Assembly (NCBI RefSeq): GCF_002812725.1 | Contig: NZ_NMUN01000010.1 | Span: forward strand, 1-64,000 | DNA: 64,000 bases | Direction of reading: 5' to 3' | From: Microbacterium sp. BR1 | Lineage (GTDB): Bacteria > Actinomycetota > Actinomycetes > Actinomycetales > Microbacteriaceae | Shown here: one piece after another, positions 53,275-61,962 of the stretch | How positions within the stretch are numbered: position 1 is the first letter of the stretch | How the letters are laid out: each line of letters starts with the position of its first letter | Notes under the pieces: generated by a model | Told to the model about the DNA's origin: nothing | Seen by the model: only the letters and a program-made list of their open reading frames with translations | Databases searched by the model: none | Program-made: the position numbers and the translations under genes

Positions 53275-54527
53275 CGCTCGTAGGGCGTGAGCTTGTCGAG
53301 TTCCGGCTTCACGTGCTTCATGAACAACTCGAGATTGCGGATGACGCTTTCCTTGGGCTGCTGCGCATAGTGGAAGATGAGCACGCAGTACTCGGCTGGC
53401 AGCAGCTTCCACTGCTCGACGAATTGTTCCCGCACGGCGTCGATCGTGCCTGCGGTCCACAGGCCGCTGTCCAGGACCGACTGGACGGGGTCTGCCTCGT
53501 CCAGCGGCATACGGGGGGTGAGCGGCCGATAGAGGTTGCGATACATCTCCAGGTCGTATGCCTCGACCGCGGCGCGCGCCTGTGCGTCGGTATCGCCGAT
53601 CTGCATCCAGCGCACCATCGCCATGTTTTGGCCGCGCACGACCTCGCGTCCGGCCTCCTTGGCCACGTCGACGTAGACGTCTCCGAACTGCGCGGCGCGA
53701 GCGGTGCTGGAGAAGAACGCAGGGATGAAGCCACGGCGCGCGGCGTACTCCACCGTCTCCTGACTCGCCGCCGACGCGACGAACACCGGCGGGTGCGGCT
53801 TCTGCAGCGGGGCGGGGACGACGCTCACCCGCTGGATGACACCGTTCTCGTCGACCTCCCCCGGTGCGCCCAGTCGTGAAGTGGTGGGGGCCATCCCCCA
53901 CGCCTTGGCGCGCTCCGGGTGCACCGGTACCTGCCAGTAGCCGTCGTTGGTGATGCTCTCGGAGGTCCACGAGCGCAGCACAAGGTCGACGTTCTCCTCG
54001 AACATGTCACGGTTGCGCCGATCCGCCGAGGACTCCGCCGCGAGGCGGTCACCCAGCTCGATCCGCTCCTGGTCGGTCATCCCGGCGGGCGACAGTGTCG
54101 CTTCGACCCCGGCGTGCTGACCGAGGATGTCGGTCCAGCGGGCCTGGTAACCGCGGGAGAAGCCGACGAATGAACGCCCCCGTGCCAGATGGTCGATGAT
54201 CGCGGTGTTCTCGGCCACGCGGAATGGGTCCTGGGAGCTCATGGTGTACCCGAGCGCCCCGATGCGGGCGTTGCGGACCTGACCTGCCCAGTAGGCGTTG
54301 AGGATGCTCGGACTCGGGGAGACCTCGTAACCCTCCGAGTGGAAGTGGTGCTCGATCGTCGAGATTCCCCAGAAGCCGAGATCGTCCGCCGCTTTGACGA
54401 TGTCCGTCATTCCGTGAACGACGTCTTGGTAGAGCTCGGCGTTGCGACCGATCGGCCGCAGCGCGCCGCGTGTGGCCTCGTCCGTAGCGGGGAGAACGGG
54501 ATACAGCTGGATGATGGGCTTGACCAT
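53271..54527 (-). CDS. Luciferase-like flavin-dependent monooxygenase
   Basis: 418 residues, longer than most LLM proteins. ISTIEHHFHSEGYEVSPSPSI, GRSFVGFSRGYQARW and NDGYWQVPVHPERAKAWG are typical of the alkanal-monooxygenase-like branch using FMNH2. First gene of the six-gene operon; AAGGAAGTGG precedes the ATG. Probably carries out the first oxygenation of the substrate. A flavin-reductase domain occurs nearby at 63.8-64 kb and could supply reduced flavin. Confidence 0.88.
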   Translation of the reverse strand: MVKPIIQLYPVLPATDEATRGALRPIGRNAELYQDVVHGMTDIVKAADDLGFWGISTIEHHFHSEGYEVSPSPSILNAYWAGQVRNARIGALGYTMSSQDPFRVAENTAIIDHLARGRSFVGFSRGYQARWTDILGQHAGVEATLSPAGMTDQERIELGDRLAAESSADRRNRDMFEENVDLVLRSWTSESITNDGYWQVPVHPERAKAWGMAPTTSRLGAPGEVDENGVIQRVSVVPAPLQKPHPPVFVASAASQETVEYAARRGFIPAFFSSTARAAQFGDVYVDVAKEAGREVVRGQNMAMVRWMQIGDTDAQARAAVEAYDLEMYRNLYRPLTPRMPLDEADPVQSVLDSGLWTAGTIDAVREQFVEQWKLLPAEYCVLIFHYAQQPKESVIRNLELFMKHVKPELDKLTPYER

Positions 54528-54624
54528 TCCACTTCCTTCGATCTGGGCGTGGTCGTTACGTTACGGACCGACGCGGTCGTGAGCGCTGTCGCTTTGGACA
54601 GACATTCGCCCCTACGATGGCCGA

Positions 54625-56484
54625 ATGGACAATCCCCCGGCCGACCGTCGCTCTGACGAGGTCTATCTTCAGGTGGTGTGGGAGCGCGTCTCAGCACGGG
54701 CCCCACTGTCGGAGACGCTCGATCTCGTCGCCGAGCGGATGGCCAGCGCGGTCGGTTTCACCTTCAGCGCCGTCATCCTGCCCAAAGGCGGTCAGTGGGA
54801 CAAGCCGGAGTTGGCCGGCTCCTACTCGTTCCCGCAGGAGTACGCCCAGCACCTGACCGGGCTCTACGCGAACGAGCGCGCCGAGACGTTCTCCCCCACA
54901 CAGCGGGCCGCGCGCAGCGGCCGGATGGTGGTGATCCGCGATATCCGGAGCGACGACGACTTCGCTCCGTGGCGCGAGTACGGGAAGCGCTTCGGATACG
55001 CCTCGCTCGTGTCGGCGCCGCTGATCATCGGCCAGAGCGTGATCGGGATCCTCAACGGCTACTGCAGCGTGCCCCGCGAGTACACCTCCTCGGAGCTGCA
55101 GACCGTTCGACGAATGGCCAGCCAGACAGCGATCGCCGTGGAGATGGCGACTCTCATCGAGCGCCAGGTCCGTGCGATCGACGATCTGACCAGCATCAAC
55201 ACCGAGTTGGAGCGCGAGCGACGACGCGAGGAGCTCGCCCGGATGATTCACGATCAGCTGACGCACGCTGCCGTGGCGGGGGCAGGTATCCCCCAGATCA
55301 TCAGGGTGCTCGCCGATGTGACGGGCCGGGATGCCAGCTTCGTGGCGAAGGATGAGACGGTCACAGCGGTCGTCTCTGGCGATGACGCTCAGCTAACCGC
55401 TCTGAGCCGCTCCCTCTTCGACGAATCGACGCGCGCAGGCGACAGAAGGGAGCGTGACAAATCCGAGCTCCGAGCCGACCTCGGAGTGATGACGGCTCCC
55501 GTTGTCGTTGACGGCGAGCGAATCGGATTGGTGGTCGGGGCATTGCCCTCGGAGGGGCATGAGGATCTCGATCGGCGCGCCGTCGAGCACGCCGCATCCA
55601 TCCTCGCCCTCGAGTCGGCGCGACAGCGCATCGCACGGGCCACCGAAGAAAGGCTCAACGCGGACTTCCTCATGGACCTGGTCAACGGCCGGGGAGGGGG
55701 TCTCGAACGGATGGAGAGCCGCGCCCAGTATCACGGCATCTCCCCCAAGGTGCCATACCGGATCATGGTGGTCGAGCTCGACGGATGGGATGCGCTCCTG
55801 CGTCGCGAGCGTCCCTCGACGCGCGTCGCGGATCAATTGCTGCAACGGCTGCTCTCTGCCATCAGCACCACGGCGAAGCTGCGGATCGCCGGTTGCCTGG
55901 TCAGTCACGTCGAAGACCGGGTGACGATCGCTGCGCCCGCCGGGGAGGAAGGCGGATACGAGGCCTTCGAGTCGGTCTTCGCCGACATGCTCTACGCGGT
56001 TATGCGGATCACACCCCAGGTCGGCCTCCAGTCCGGTCTCGGAGCTGTAGCCGAACGTCTTGACGGCTTCGCCGCCTCGCATCGTGGCGCCTTCGAGGCG
56101 CTGACGGTGCTGCAACGCATCGGCCGGCCGAACCAGATCCTCGCCTCAGAGCAGCTCGGCGTGATCGGTCTCCTGCTCACCAGCTCCCAGCCCGACGACC
56201 TGCGCCGCCTGTCTCGGCAGATCCTCGACCCGATCGCGCGGAAGGACAGCGAGTCGGGCGGCGCGCTGCTGGAAACATTGTTCTGCATGCTCGACTGCAA
56301 CCTGCACCTCGCACGCACCGCGTCACGGATGTTCGTCCACATCAACACTGTCAAGTACCGGATGCGACGGCTTCAGGAGCTGTTCGATATCGACGTCAAC
56401 GACCCACAGCAACTCGTGGAACTGACGATCGCGCAGATGATTCACCGCCTGGAGAACCCGATGGTGACCCGCAGGCTCGAGTGA
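54625..56484 (+). CDS. GAF-domain PucR/CdaR-type transcriptional regulator
   Basis: 619 residues. GAF domain ~15-175; a helical linker with coiled-coil (NTELERERRREELARMIHDQ); a second sensory part ~225-340; and the C-terminal PucR helix-turn-helix (~550-600) CNLHLARTASRMFVHINTVK. TACGAT at 54613-54618 is 6 nt before the ATG, so leaderless. Divergent from the LLM-BKACE operon, which it most likely activates in response to a small ligand. Confidence 0.88.
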   Translation: MDNPPADRRSDEVYLQVVWERVSARAPLSETLDLVAERMASAVGFTFSAVILPKGGQWDKPELAGSYSFPQEYAQHLTGLYANERAETFSPTQRAARSGRMVVIRDIRSDDDFAPWREYGKRFGYASLVSAPLIIGQSVIGILNGYCSVPREYTSSELQTVRRMASQTAIAVEMATLIERQVRAIDDLTSINTELERERRREELARMIHDQLTHAAVAGAGIPQIIRVLADVTGRDASFVAKDETVTAVVSGDDAQLTALSRSLFDESTRAGDRRERDKSELRADLGVMTAPVVVDGERIGLVVGALPSEGHEDLDRRAVEHAASILALESARQRIARATEERLNADFLMDLVNGRGGGLERMESRAQYHGISPKVPYRIMVVELDGWDALLRRERPSTRVADQLLQRLLSAISTTAKLRIAGCLVSHVEDRVTIAAPAGEEGGYEAFESVFADMLYAVMRITPQVGLQSGLGAVAERLDGFAASHRGAFEALTVLQRIGRPNQILASEQLGVIGLLLTSSQPDDLRRLSRQILDPIARKDSESGGALLETLFCMLDCNLHLARTASRMFVHINTVKYRMRRLQELFDIDVNDPQQLVELTIAQMIHRLENPMVTRRLE

Positions 56485-56496
56485 GCGCGGATACCC

Positions 56497-56859
56497 CTAG
56501 GGCTGCTCCAGCGCGCCGACGCCCTCTGGCACGAAGCGCGTGTGCCGGCAGCGTCCGATCACGCGGTCACCGGCGGTGGCCTCGATCTCGAACTCCGCTC
56601 GCCGCCCTCGCGCCGACGTCAGTTCGGCGCGGACCCGCACCACTTCACCGATCTTCGCGCCGGCGAGATGGTGCAACTCGACGATCGTCCCCAGAGACGG
56701 GTGAACGCCGTGGGCACGCAGCACCGCGGCCGCAGCATCCTCGCACCATGCAACCAGGCGGGGAGTGCCGAGCACGTCGACTCCGGAGTTACCGAAGGCG
56801 GCGGCGGTGTCGCCGCCGCCGATGGTCCGGACGATCGTGGCAGTCGTCGTCGCGCTCAC
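56497..56859 (-). CDS. Hotdog-fold thioesterase (FlK-like)
   Basis: 120 residues. AAAFGNSGVDVLGTPRLVAWCEDAAAAVL followed by HPSLGTIVELHHLAGAKIGEVV resembles the fluoroacetyl-CoA thioesterase group, with His in the HH pair. Hydrolyses an acyl-CoA. GTG 56859 overlaps the SDR stop (GTGA). Last gene of the importer/SDR operon. Confidence 0.82.
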   Translation of the reverse strand: MSATTTATIVRTIGGGDTAAAFGNSGVDVLGTPRLVAWCEDAAAAVLRAHGVHPSLGTIVELHHLAGAKIGEVVRVRAELTSARGRRAEFEIEATAGDRVIGRCRHTRFVPEGVGALEQP

Positions 56860-57633
56860 TGCGCCAACCACCCGCCGTCGAGCGCCAGTGCGTGACCGGT
56901 GACGAACGACGCGGCTGGTGAGCATAACCACACCGCGCCGGCCGCGATCTCCTCCGGGGTGCCGAGCCGACCGATGGGCTCACGCGCGACGTACTGTCGT
57001 CCCACGGCCTCGGGATCGTCGGGGTCCACGTCCATCCAGAACTGCTCGAGCTGCGGCGTCCGGGTGGCACCGGGGCATATCGCGTTGATGCGGAGTCCGC
57101 TCTGCGCATAGTCCAAGGCAGCCGCCCTCGTCAGGCCCACCACTCCGTGCTTGGTGGCGACGTACGCGGCCATCCCCTCCACCGCCACGAGTCCGAAAGT
57201 GGACGCCGTGTTGACGATCGCGGCGCCGGGCACGTCGCGCATCACCTGGATCTCCTCGCGCAGACACGCCCACATCGCCGTCAGGTTGAGAGCGACCAGA
57301 CGGTCCCACTCCTGCCGCGTGTAATCCGCCAGTAGCGTCGGACTTCCCCCGTGCCCGGCGTTGTTGTGTGCGTAATCCAGCGTGCCGTATGACTCGATCG
57401 CGGCGCCGACCATCCTCGCCACGTCGTCATCGAGCGTCACGTCCGCCCCGCACGAAGCGTGCTTCACCGCCATCAGCGACGATGAGCTCGGCGGTCTCCT
57501 CGCCGGCAGCGCGAGCAACGTCGACGACAACCACCGCGCACCCGGCCGCGGCGAATGCTCGCGCGGAGGCGCGACCAATCCCTGAACCGGCTCCGGTGAC
57601 CAGCGCGACCTTTCCGCTCATCTCCTGTGTCAT
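56856..57633 (-). pseudogene. SDR family oxidoreductase with a +1 frameshift
   Basis: A complete classical SDR is encoded in two frames. The N-terminal part from ATG 57633 (GAGGAG upstream) has VTGAGSGIGRASARAFA and ends at GGEARFVR. The continuation (ADVTLDDDVARM, NNAGHGG, YVATK, GGWLAQ) lies in another frame. Removing one G from the GGGG run (CCCC on the plus strand, 57446-57449) restores one 259-residue protein. The rest is well conserved, so this is either a sequencing error or a recent frameshift. If real, the dehydrogenase is lost. Confidence 0.88.
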
Positions 57634-57665
57634 TTGTTTCTCCTCGTACGTTCCGCGATCCGCAA

Positions 57666-58430
57666 TCAGCGGATCAGGTGTCCACCGTCGACGGCGAGAC
57701 CGTGTCCCGTCACGAACGACGCGGCGTCTGAACATAGCCACGCGGCCGCTTCGCCGACCTCCCGCCCGGTTCCCAGGCGACCGATGGGGTGAGAATCCAC
57801 CATGGCCTGCAGCGCCACCGGATCACCCCCGGTGAACCCCCGGGGCATCGAAGTGTCGATGACACCCGGCAGCAGGGCGTTGACTCGCACACCCGCTGCG
57901 CTGAACTCCAGCGCAGCGGACTGAGTCAGGCCGAGGACGGCGTGTTTGGACGCGGCGTATGCGGACATTCGCGGGGCGCCGACCACTCCGAGCCCGGACG
58001 AGGCGTTCACGATCGAACCACCGCCGCTTTCGAGCATCGCCGGGATCTGCGCGCGCATCGCGTTCCACGTGCCCATGACGTTGACCTCCATCGTCAGGCG
58101 CATGTCCTGCTCTGAGGTCTCGAGGAGGGTTGCACCGCGCCCACCGACGCCGGCGTTGTTGAAGGCGCAATCCAGGCTGCCGAAGGCGGTCATCGCCTGT
58201 TCGACGACACGGCTCATATCGTCGACGCTGGTGACGTCAGCCACAACCGCGATCGCCCGGGCTCCCATTCGCGCCAGCCGACGGGCGGTATCCAGGGCGG
58301 AACTCTCATCTTGGTCAACGGCGACGACGGCGGCACCGCGCTCGGCGAAGACGATCGCGGCATCGGCGCCGATGCCTCGACCGGCACCGGTGATGATCGC
58401 CGTCTTGCCCGTCAGCGTTCCGAAACTCAT
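57666..58430 (-). CDS. SDR family oxidoreductase
   Basis: 254-residue classical SDR: TGAGRGIGAD, NNAGVGG, catalytic Ser in NASSGLG, YAASK. NAD-type Asp in VAVDQDES after the second strand. Overlaps the upstream permease by 4 nt, so it is tied to the importer; it probably oxidises the imported sugar-like compound or alcohol. Confidence 0.88.
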   Translation of the reverse strand: MSFGTLTGKTAIITGAGRGIGADAAIVFAERGAAVVAVDQDESSALDTARRLARMGARAIAVVADVTSVDDMSRVVEQAMTAFGSLDCAFNNAGVGGRGATLLETSEQDMRLTMEVNVMGTWNAMRAQIPAMLESGGGSIVNASSGLGVVGAPRMSAYAASKHAVLGLTQSAALEFSAAGVRVNALLPGVIDTSMPRGFTGGDPVALQAMVDSHPIGRLGTGREVGEAAAWLCSDAASFVTGHGLAVDGGHLIR

Positions 58431-59434
58431 GCCGCGTTCCTTTCTTTCGGCCTGCGAGCGCCGGCGAGAATTCGGCGCGAGCGGATGCGGAGGATGAATC
58501 CCGGGGCGCTGATCGTGACGGCGATCGCAAGGAGCATGCCCATGACCAGATCCAGTACCCAGTTGGGGCTCGCTATGCTCGCGAACGCCGCCCGGAAAGC
58601 GGCGAGGGCGAGCGCCCCGCCGACGATCCCCCAGACACTGCCGATCCCACCGGTGATGGCGATCCCCCCGATGAGTACAGCCGTCGTGGCGAAGACGAGC
58701 GGCCCGAGGCCCGGGTTGGCGACCGCCGCCGCGAGCACGAAAGCGTTGGCGGCACCCGCCAGCCCTGCGAGCATGCCGGATGTCATGAAAACGCCGACGA
58801 GAATTCCATCCGTTCGCACGCCGACGACGCGACTGGTGCGGCGGTCGGCACCCACTGCCCGTAGATCCCGGCCGACAGTCGTATACCGCAGCAGCAGCCA
58901 GGCAAAGACGAAGATGCCGAACACGACGAGCGACTGCACGGAGAACACCGAGAGCACCGGCGTGCTCAGGACCATGCTCAGCGGGATGTTGTCGATCTGA
59001 ACCGTCCGACTGCCGCCGACCGTCTGCGTCAGCCCGAGCAGGATGAGGTACCCGCCGAGAGTGACGGCCATGGAGTCGATGCCGATGCGCGTGATCACCA
59101 GGCCCTGGACGAGACCGGATATCGCACCGACGAGTACCGCCGCGCCGACGCCGAGCAGTGGATTATCGGCCCCGAGCACGGCGGCGAGCATGCCGCCGAG
59201 GCCGTACATTCCGAGCACCGAGATGTCGTACTCCCCGCTCAGCACGGTCAGACCCAGGGCGAGTGCGACGAGGCCGTACGTCGCGAAAGTCTGCAGCAAG
59301 GAGTAGACCGTATAGCTCGTGACCTGCCCTCCCATCGCGAGCGGCAGCGCAATCACTGCCACCGCCCCCAGGATGACCGCGATGATCGGACTCCATACCG
59401 GGGCCCCCCAACGAGCGCGTCCGCGCACAGTCAT
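58427..59434 (-). CDS. Ribose-type ABC transporter permease
   Basis: 335 residues, about 8-10 membrane helices, RbsC family: VLSGEYDISVLGMYGLGGML and GGIAITGGIGSVWG. ATG 59434 overlaps the preceding permease stop (ATGA) and has GGAGGAGG upstream. Two different RbsC-like permeases imply a heterodimeric channel (compare LsrC/LsrD). Confidence 0.88.
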   Translation of the reverse strand: MTVRGRARWGAPVWSPIIAVILGAVAVIALPLAMGGQVTSYTVYSLLQTFATYGLVALALGLTVLSGEYDISVLGMYGLGGMLAAVLGADNPLLGVGAAVLVGAISGLVQGLVITRIGIDSMAVTLGGYLILLGLTQTVGGSRTVQIDNIPLSMVLSTPVLSVFSVQSLVVFGIFVFAWLLLRYTTVGRDLRAVGADRRTSRVVGVRTDGILVGVFMTSGMLAGLAGAANAFVLAAAVANPGLGPLVFATTAVLIGGIAITGGIGSVWGIVGGALALAAFRAAFASIASPNWVLDLVMGMLLAIAVTISAPGFILRIRSRRILAGARRPKERNAA

Positions 59435-60411
59435 CTCAGCCACCTCCTCCACACGTGAAGACACACGATTGCGAGGAAGACGACGATTCCTCTGACGAGC
59501 AGTTGCACACCGGTAGACAGCGCGGCCAGAAGCAGGATGTTCGAAATCACGGCGATCACGAGTGCACCGGCGACGGAGCGGTAGATGGCACCTGCGCCGC
59601 CGGCGATCGCCATGCCTCCGAGCAGGACGGCAGCGATGGCGTCCCAGGTGAAGGTCTCGCTGGTGAGCAACGTCGCGTTACGTTGCGCGGCCCCGAGAAA
59701 CACTCCAGCGATCCCCGCACATGCACCGGCCCACGCGAATGCCGTCGTGGCGACGACCGTCACCCGGAGTCCCCCGGCGCGCGCCGCACGGCGGTTGGCT
59801 CCCACGAGCACGAGTTCGCGGCCCAAACGTGTGCGACGCGACCAGAGTTCGGCGGCGACGACGAGCACGACGAGCACGAAAGTCGCCACCGGTAATCCGA
59901 GAGGCGTGGCCGTGAGGAAGTCGAAGTCGACGCCACTCGGGGGATAGACCGTGGACTGACCCGTGAGCCACTGGGCGACCCCCAGCTGTAGGATCCCGAA
60001 CGCGATCGTGACCACGATGGGGTTGGCTCCGAATGCTCCGATGATGGCACCCTGCATCGCGCACACGACTGTGGCGACGATGAGTGTGACGACGATGCCC
60101 CCGGGCACGCCATACGTGAGCGCGCTCAGGAAGACCATCGAACTGATCACGACCGTCGTTCCGAGCGATGTGGAGATGATGTTCCCTGAAAGCGTCACGA
60201 ATGACATGCCGACTGCCACGATGCCGATGAGCGTCATGCTCGACAGGATGGCGCGCGCGTTGGCGATCGTGGCGAACCCGGGGACGAGTGAGGAGGCACC
60301 GATGACGAGACCGGCGACGATGACAACGACGACGATGAGCGGGAGCCAGCGGCGCCCGGCGGAAGCGTGATCGGTGACGGTTGCAGCGAGCCCCGCCGAC
60401 TGGACGGTCAT
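59431..60411 (-). CDS. Ribose-type ABC transporter permease
   Basis: 326 residues, RbsC family: FVTLSGNIISTSLGTTVVISS and GGMAIAGGAGAIYRSVAGAL. About 8-10 membrane helices. Starts at ATGA overlap with the ATPase stop. Forms the channel with the neighbouring permease. Confidence 0.88.
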   Translation of the reverse strand: MTVQSAGLAATVTDHASAGRRWLPLIVVVVIVAGLVIGASSLVPGFATIANARAILSSMTLIGIVAVGMSFVTLSGNIISTSLGTTVVISSMVFLSALTYGVPGGIVVTLIVATVVCAMQGAIIGAFGANPIVVTIAFGILQLGVAQWLTGQSTVYPPSGVDFDFLTATPLGLPVATFVLVVLVVAAELWSRRTRLGRELVLVGANRRAARAGGLRVTVVATTAFAWAGACAGIAGVFLGAAQRNATLLTSETFTWDAIAAVLLGGMAIAGGAGAIYRSVAGALVIAVISNILLLAALSTGVQLLVRGIVVFLAIVCLHVWRRWLR

Positions 60412-61925
60412 ACAATGACCTCGTCGAGCGTCGCGCCGGTCATTTCCGCGAGAAGGTGGCGCGCATCGACGTCAGCGCGTGGCCGCACCGACTGCACGCG
60501 AGCGGAGAAGAGGGTGACCACCGTATCCGAGAGGTCAAGGATCTCGTCCAGCTCGCTCGAGGCGAACAGCACGCAAACGCCCTCTTCGGCCGCCGAACGG
60601 ATCAGGGCGTGAATCTCCGCCCGGCCGCTCACGTCGACACCTCGCGTGGGCTCGTCAAGGAGCAACAGACGCATACCCGGCCTTTCTAGAGCGCGACCGA
60701 GGAATACCTTCTGCTGGTTGCCTCCACTCAGCCCGCGGACGGCGGATGCTCTCCGTCCCGTCAGACCGATGAGTGAAGATATCCGCTCGGTGACTGAGCG
60801 AGCGGCGGAACCGTCAATGATGCCCAGCCGCGAGATCGTGGCCAATCGGGTGGCCAATATGTTGGCGTCTACCGTCTGATCGAGGAAGAGACCTTCGTGT
60901 TTCCGATCGTTTCCGACGAACTCCACTCCCGCGTCCTGCATGGCTGTGCGCGATCGTAGCGGGACGTTCTTGCCGTCTAATTCCAGGGAGCCCTCGGCGG
61001 TGTGGCTCAGGCCTGCCAGCGCCGTGAGCAGTTCGGTGGCGCCGCTTCCGAGTTGTCCCGCGATGCCGACGATCTCTCCCGGCGCTATGTCGAGGTCGAA
61101 CCCGGAGATCATCGGCAGGGAGCCGATGCCGCGTAACCGGACGGTCGGTGGCTCCGCCCTGTCGTGTCGTCTCAGAGAAACCGACGTCTCGGCGTGGGGT
61201 GCGCCGAACATGTGCGCAACGAGTTCTCGGCGTGTGAGCTCACCCACCGGCGCCGTGACGACACGCTTGCCATCGCGCAGCACAGTGACGGCGTCGCACA
61301 GTGTCAGAACCTCGCCGAGCCGGTGGGAGACGAACAGGACGCTGGTGCCCGCGTCGGCGATGTTTCTTACAGCGGCGAACACGTGTTCGATCTCCGCTTC
61401 GCTGAGGGTAGCTGTGGGCTCGTCGAGGATGAGGATCTTGGCGTCTCTGCCCAGCGCCCTCGCGATCTCAAGCAGCTGACGCTGCCCGAGCGAGAGTTCA
61501 CTGACGGGCGTTGACGGATCGAGGCTTGCGAGCCCGACGCGGGCGAGGACTTCCTGCGCTCGCCGGCGGAGACGTCCGCGATGCACGATCCACGACGTTC
61601 GCCCACCGCCGAGAGCGAGGTTGTCGCTGGCGCTGAGGGCATCCACCACGCTCAGCTCCTGGTCGACGAGCGCCACGCCAGCGGCTTGGGCTGCCCGCGG
61701 ATCCCGGAACTCGACCTCCTCCCCATCGATGTACATGGTCCCGACGGTGGGCGGGACGATCCCCGCGAGGATCTTGATGAGTGTGCTCTTGCCGGCGCCG
61801 TTATGACCGCACAGCCCGTGGATCTCGCCCGGGCGAAGGGCGAGATCCACGGACTGGAGCGCGGTGAAAGTTCCGTACCGCTTGGTCATCCCGACGAGGT
61901 GAAGTCGATCGTGCATGTCCGGCAT
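60408..61925 (-). CDS. Ribose-type ABC transporter ATPase (two ABC domains)
   Basis: 505 residues, RbsA/MglA family. First domain Walker A GHNGAGKST, signature ELSLGQRQLL, LILDEPTATLSE; second domain has the usual relaxed P-loop GQLGSGATEL and GLSGGNQQKV, LLLDEPTRGVD. Powers sugar-like import. Starts 37 nt after the binding-protein gene. Confidence 0.92.
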   Translation of the reverse strand: MPDMHDRLHLVGMTKRYGTFTALQSVDLALRPGEIHGLCGHNGAGKSTLIKILAGIVPPTVGTMYIDGEEVEFRDPRAAQAAGVALVDQELSVVDALSASDNLALGGGRTSWIVHRGRLRRRAQEVLARVGLASLDPSTPVSELSLGQRQLLEIARALGRDAKILILDEPTATLSEAEIEHVFAAVRNIADAGTSVLFVSHRLGEVLTLCDAVTVLRDGKRVVTAPVGELTRRELVAHMFGAPHAETSVSLRRHDRAEPPTVRLRGIGSLPMISGFDLDIAPGEIVGIAGQLGSGATELLTALAGLSHTAEGSLELDGKNVPLRSRTAMQDAGVEFVGNDRKHEGLFLDQTVDANILATRLATISRLGIIDGSAARSVTERISSLIGLTGRRASAVRGLSGGNQQKVFLGRALERPGMRLLLLDEPTRGVDVSGRAEIHALIRSAAEEGVCVLFASSELDEILDLSDTVVTLFSARVQSVRPRADVDARHLLAEMTGATLDEVIV

Positions 61926-61962
61926 CTTTGCTCCCCCTCGTAACGACTATGTTCCGGTACTG

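Noticed and set aside
54553..54566. GTTACGTTACG direct repeat in the GAF-regulator/LLM divergent promoter
   Set aside because: Only 5-6 bp units with no second copy elsewhere in the region; too weak to call an operator.
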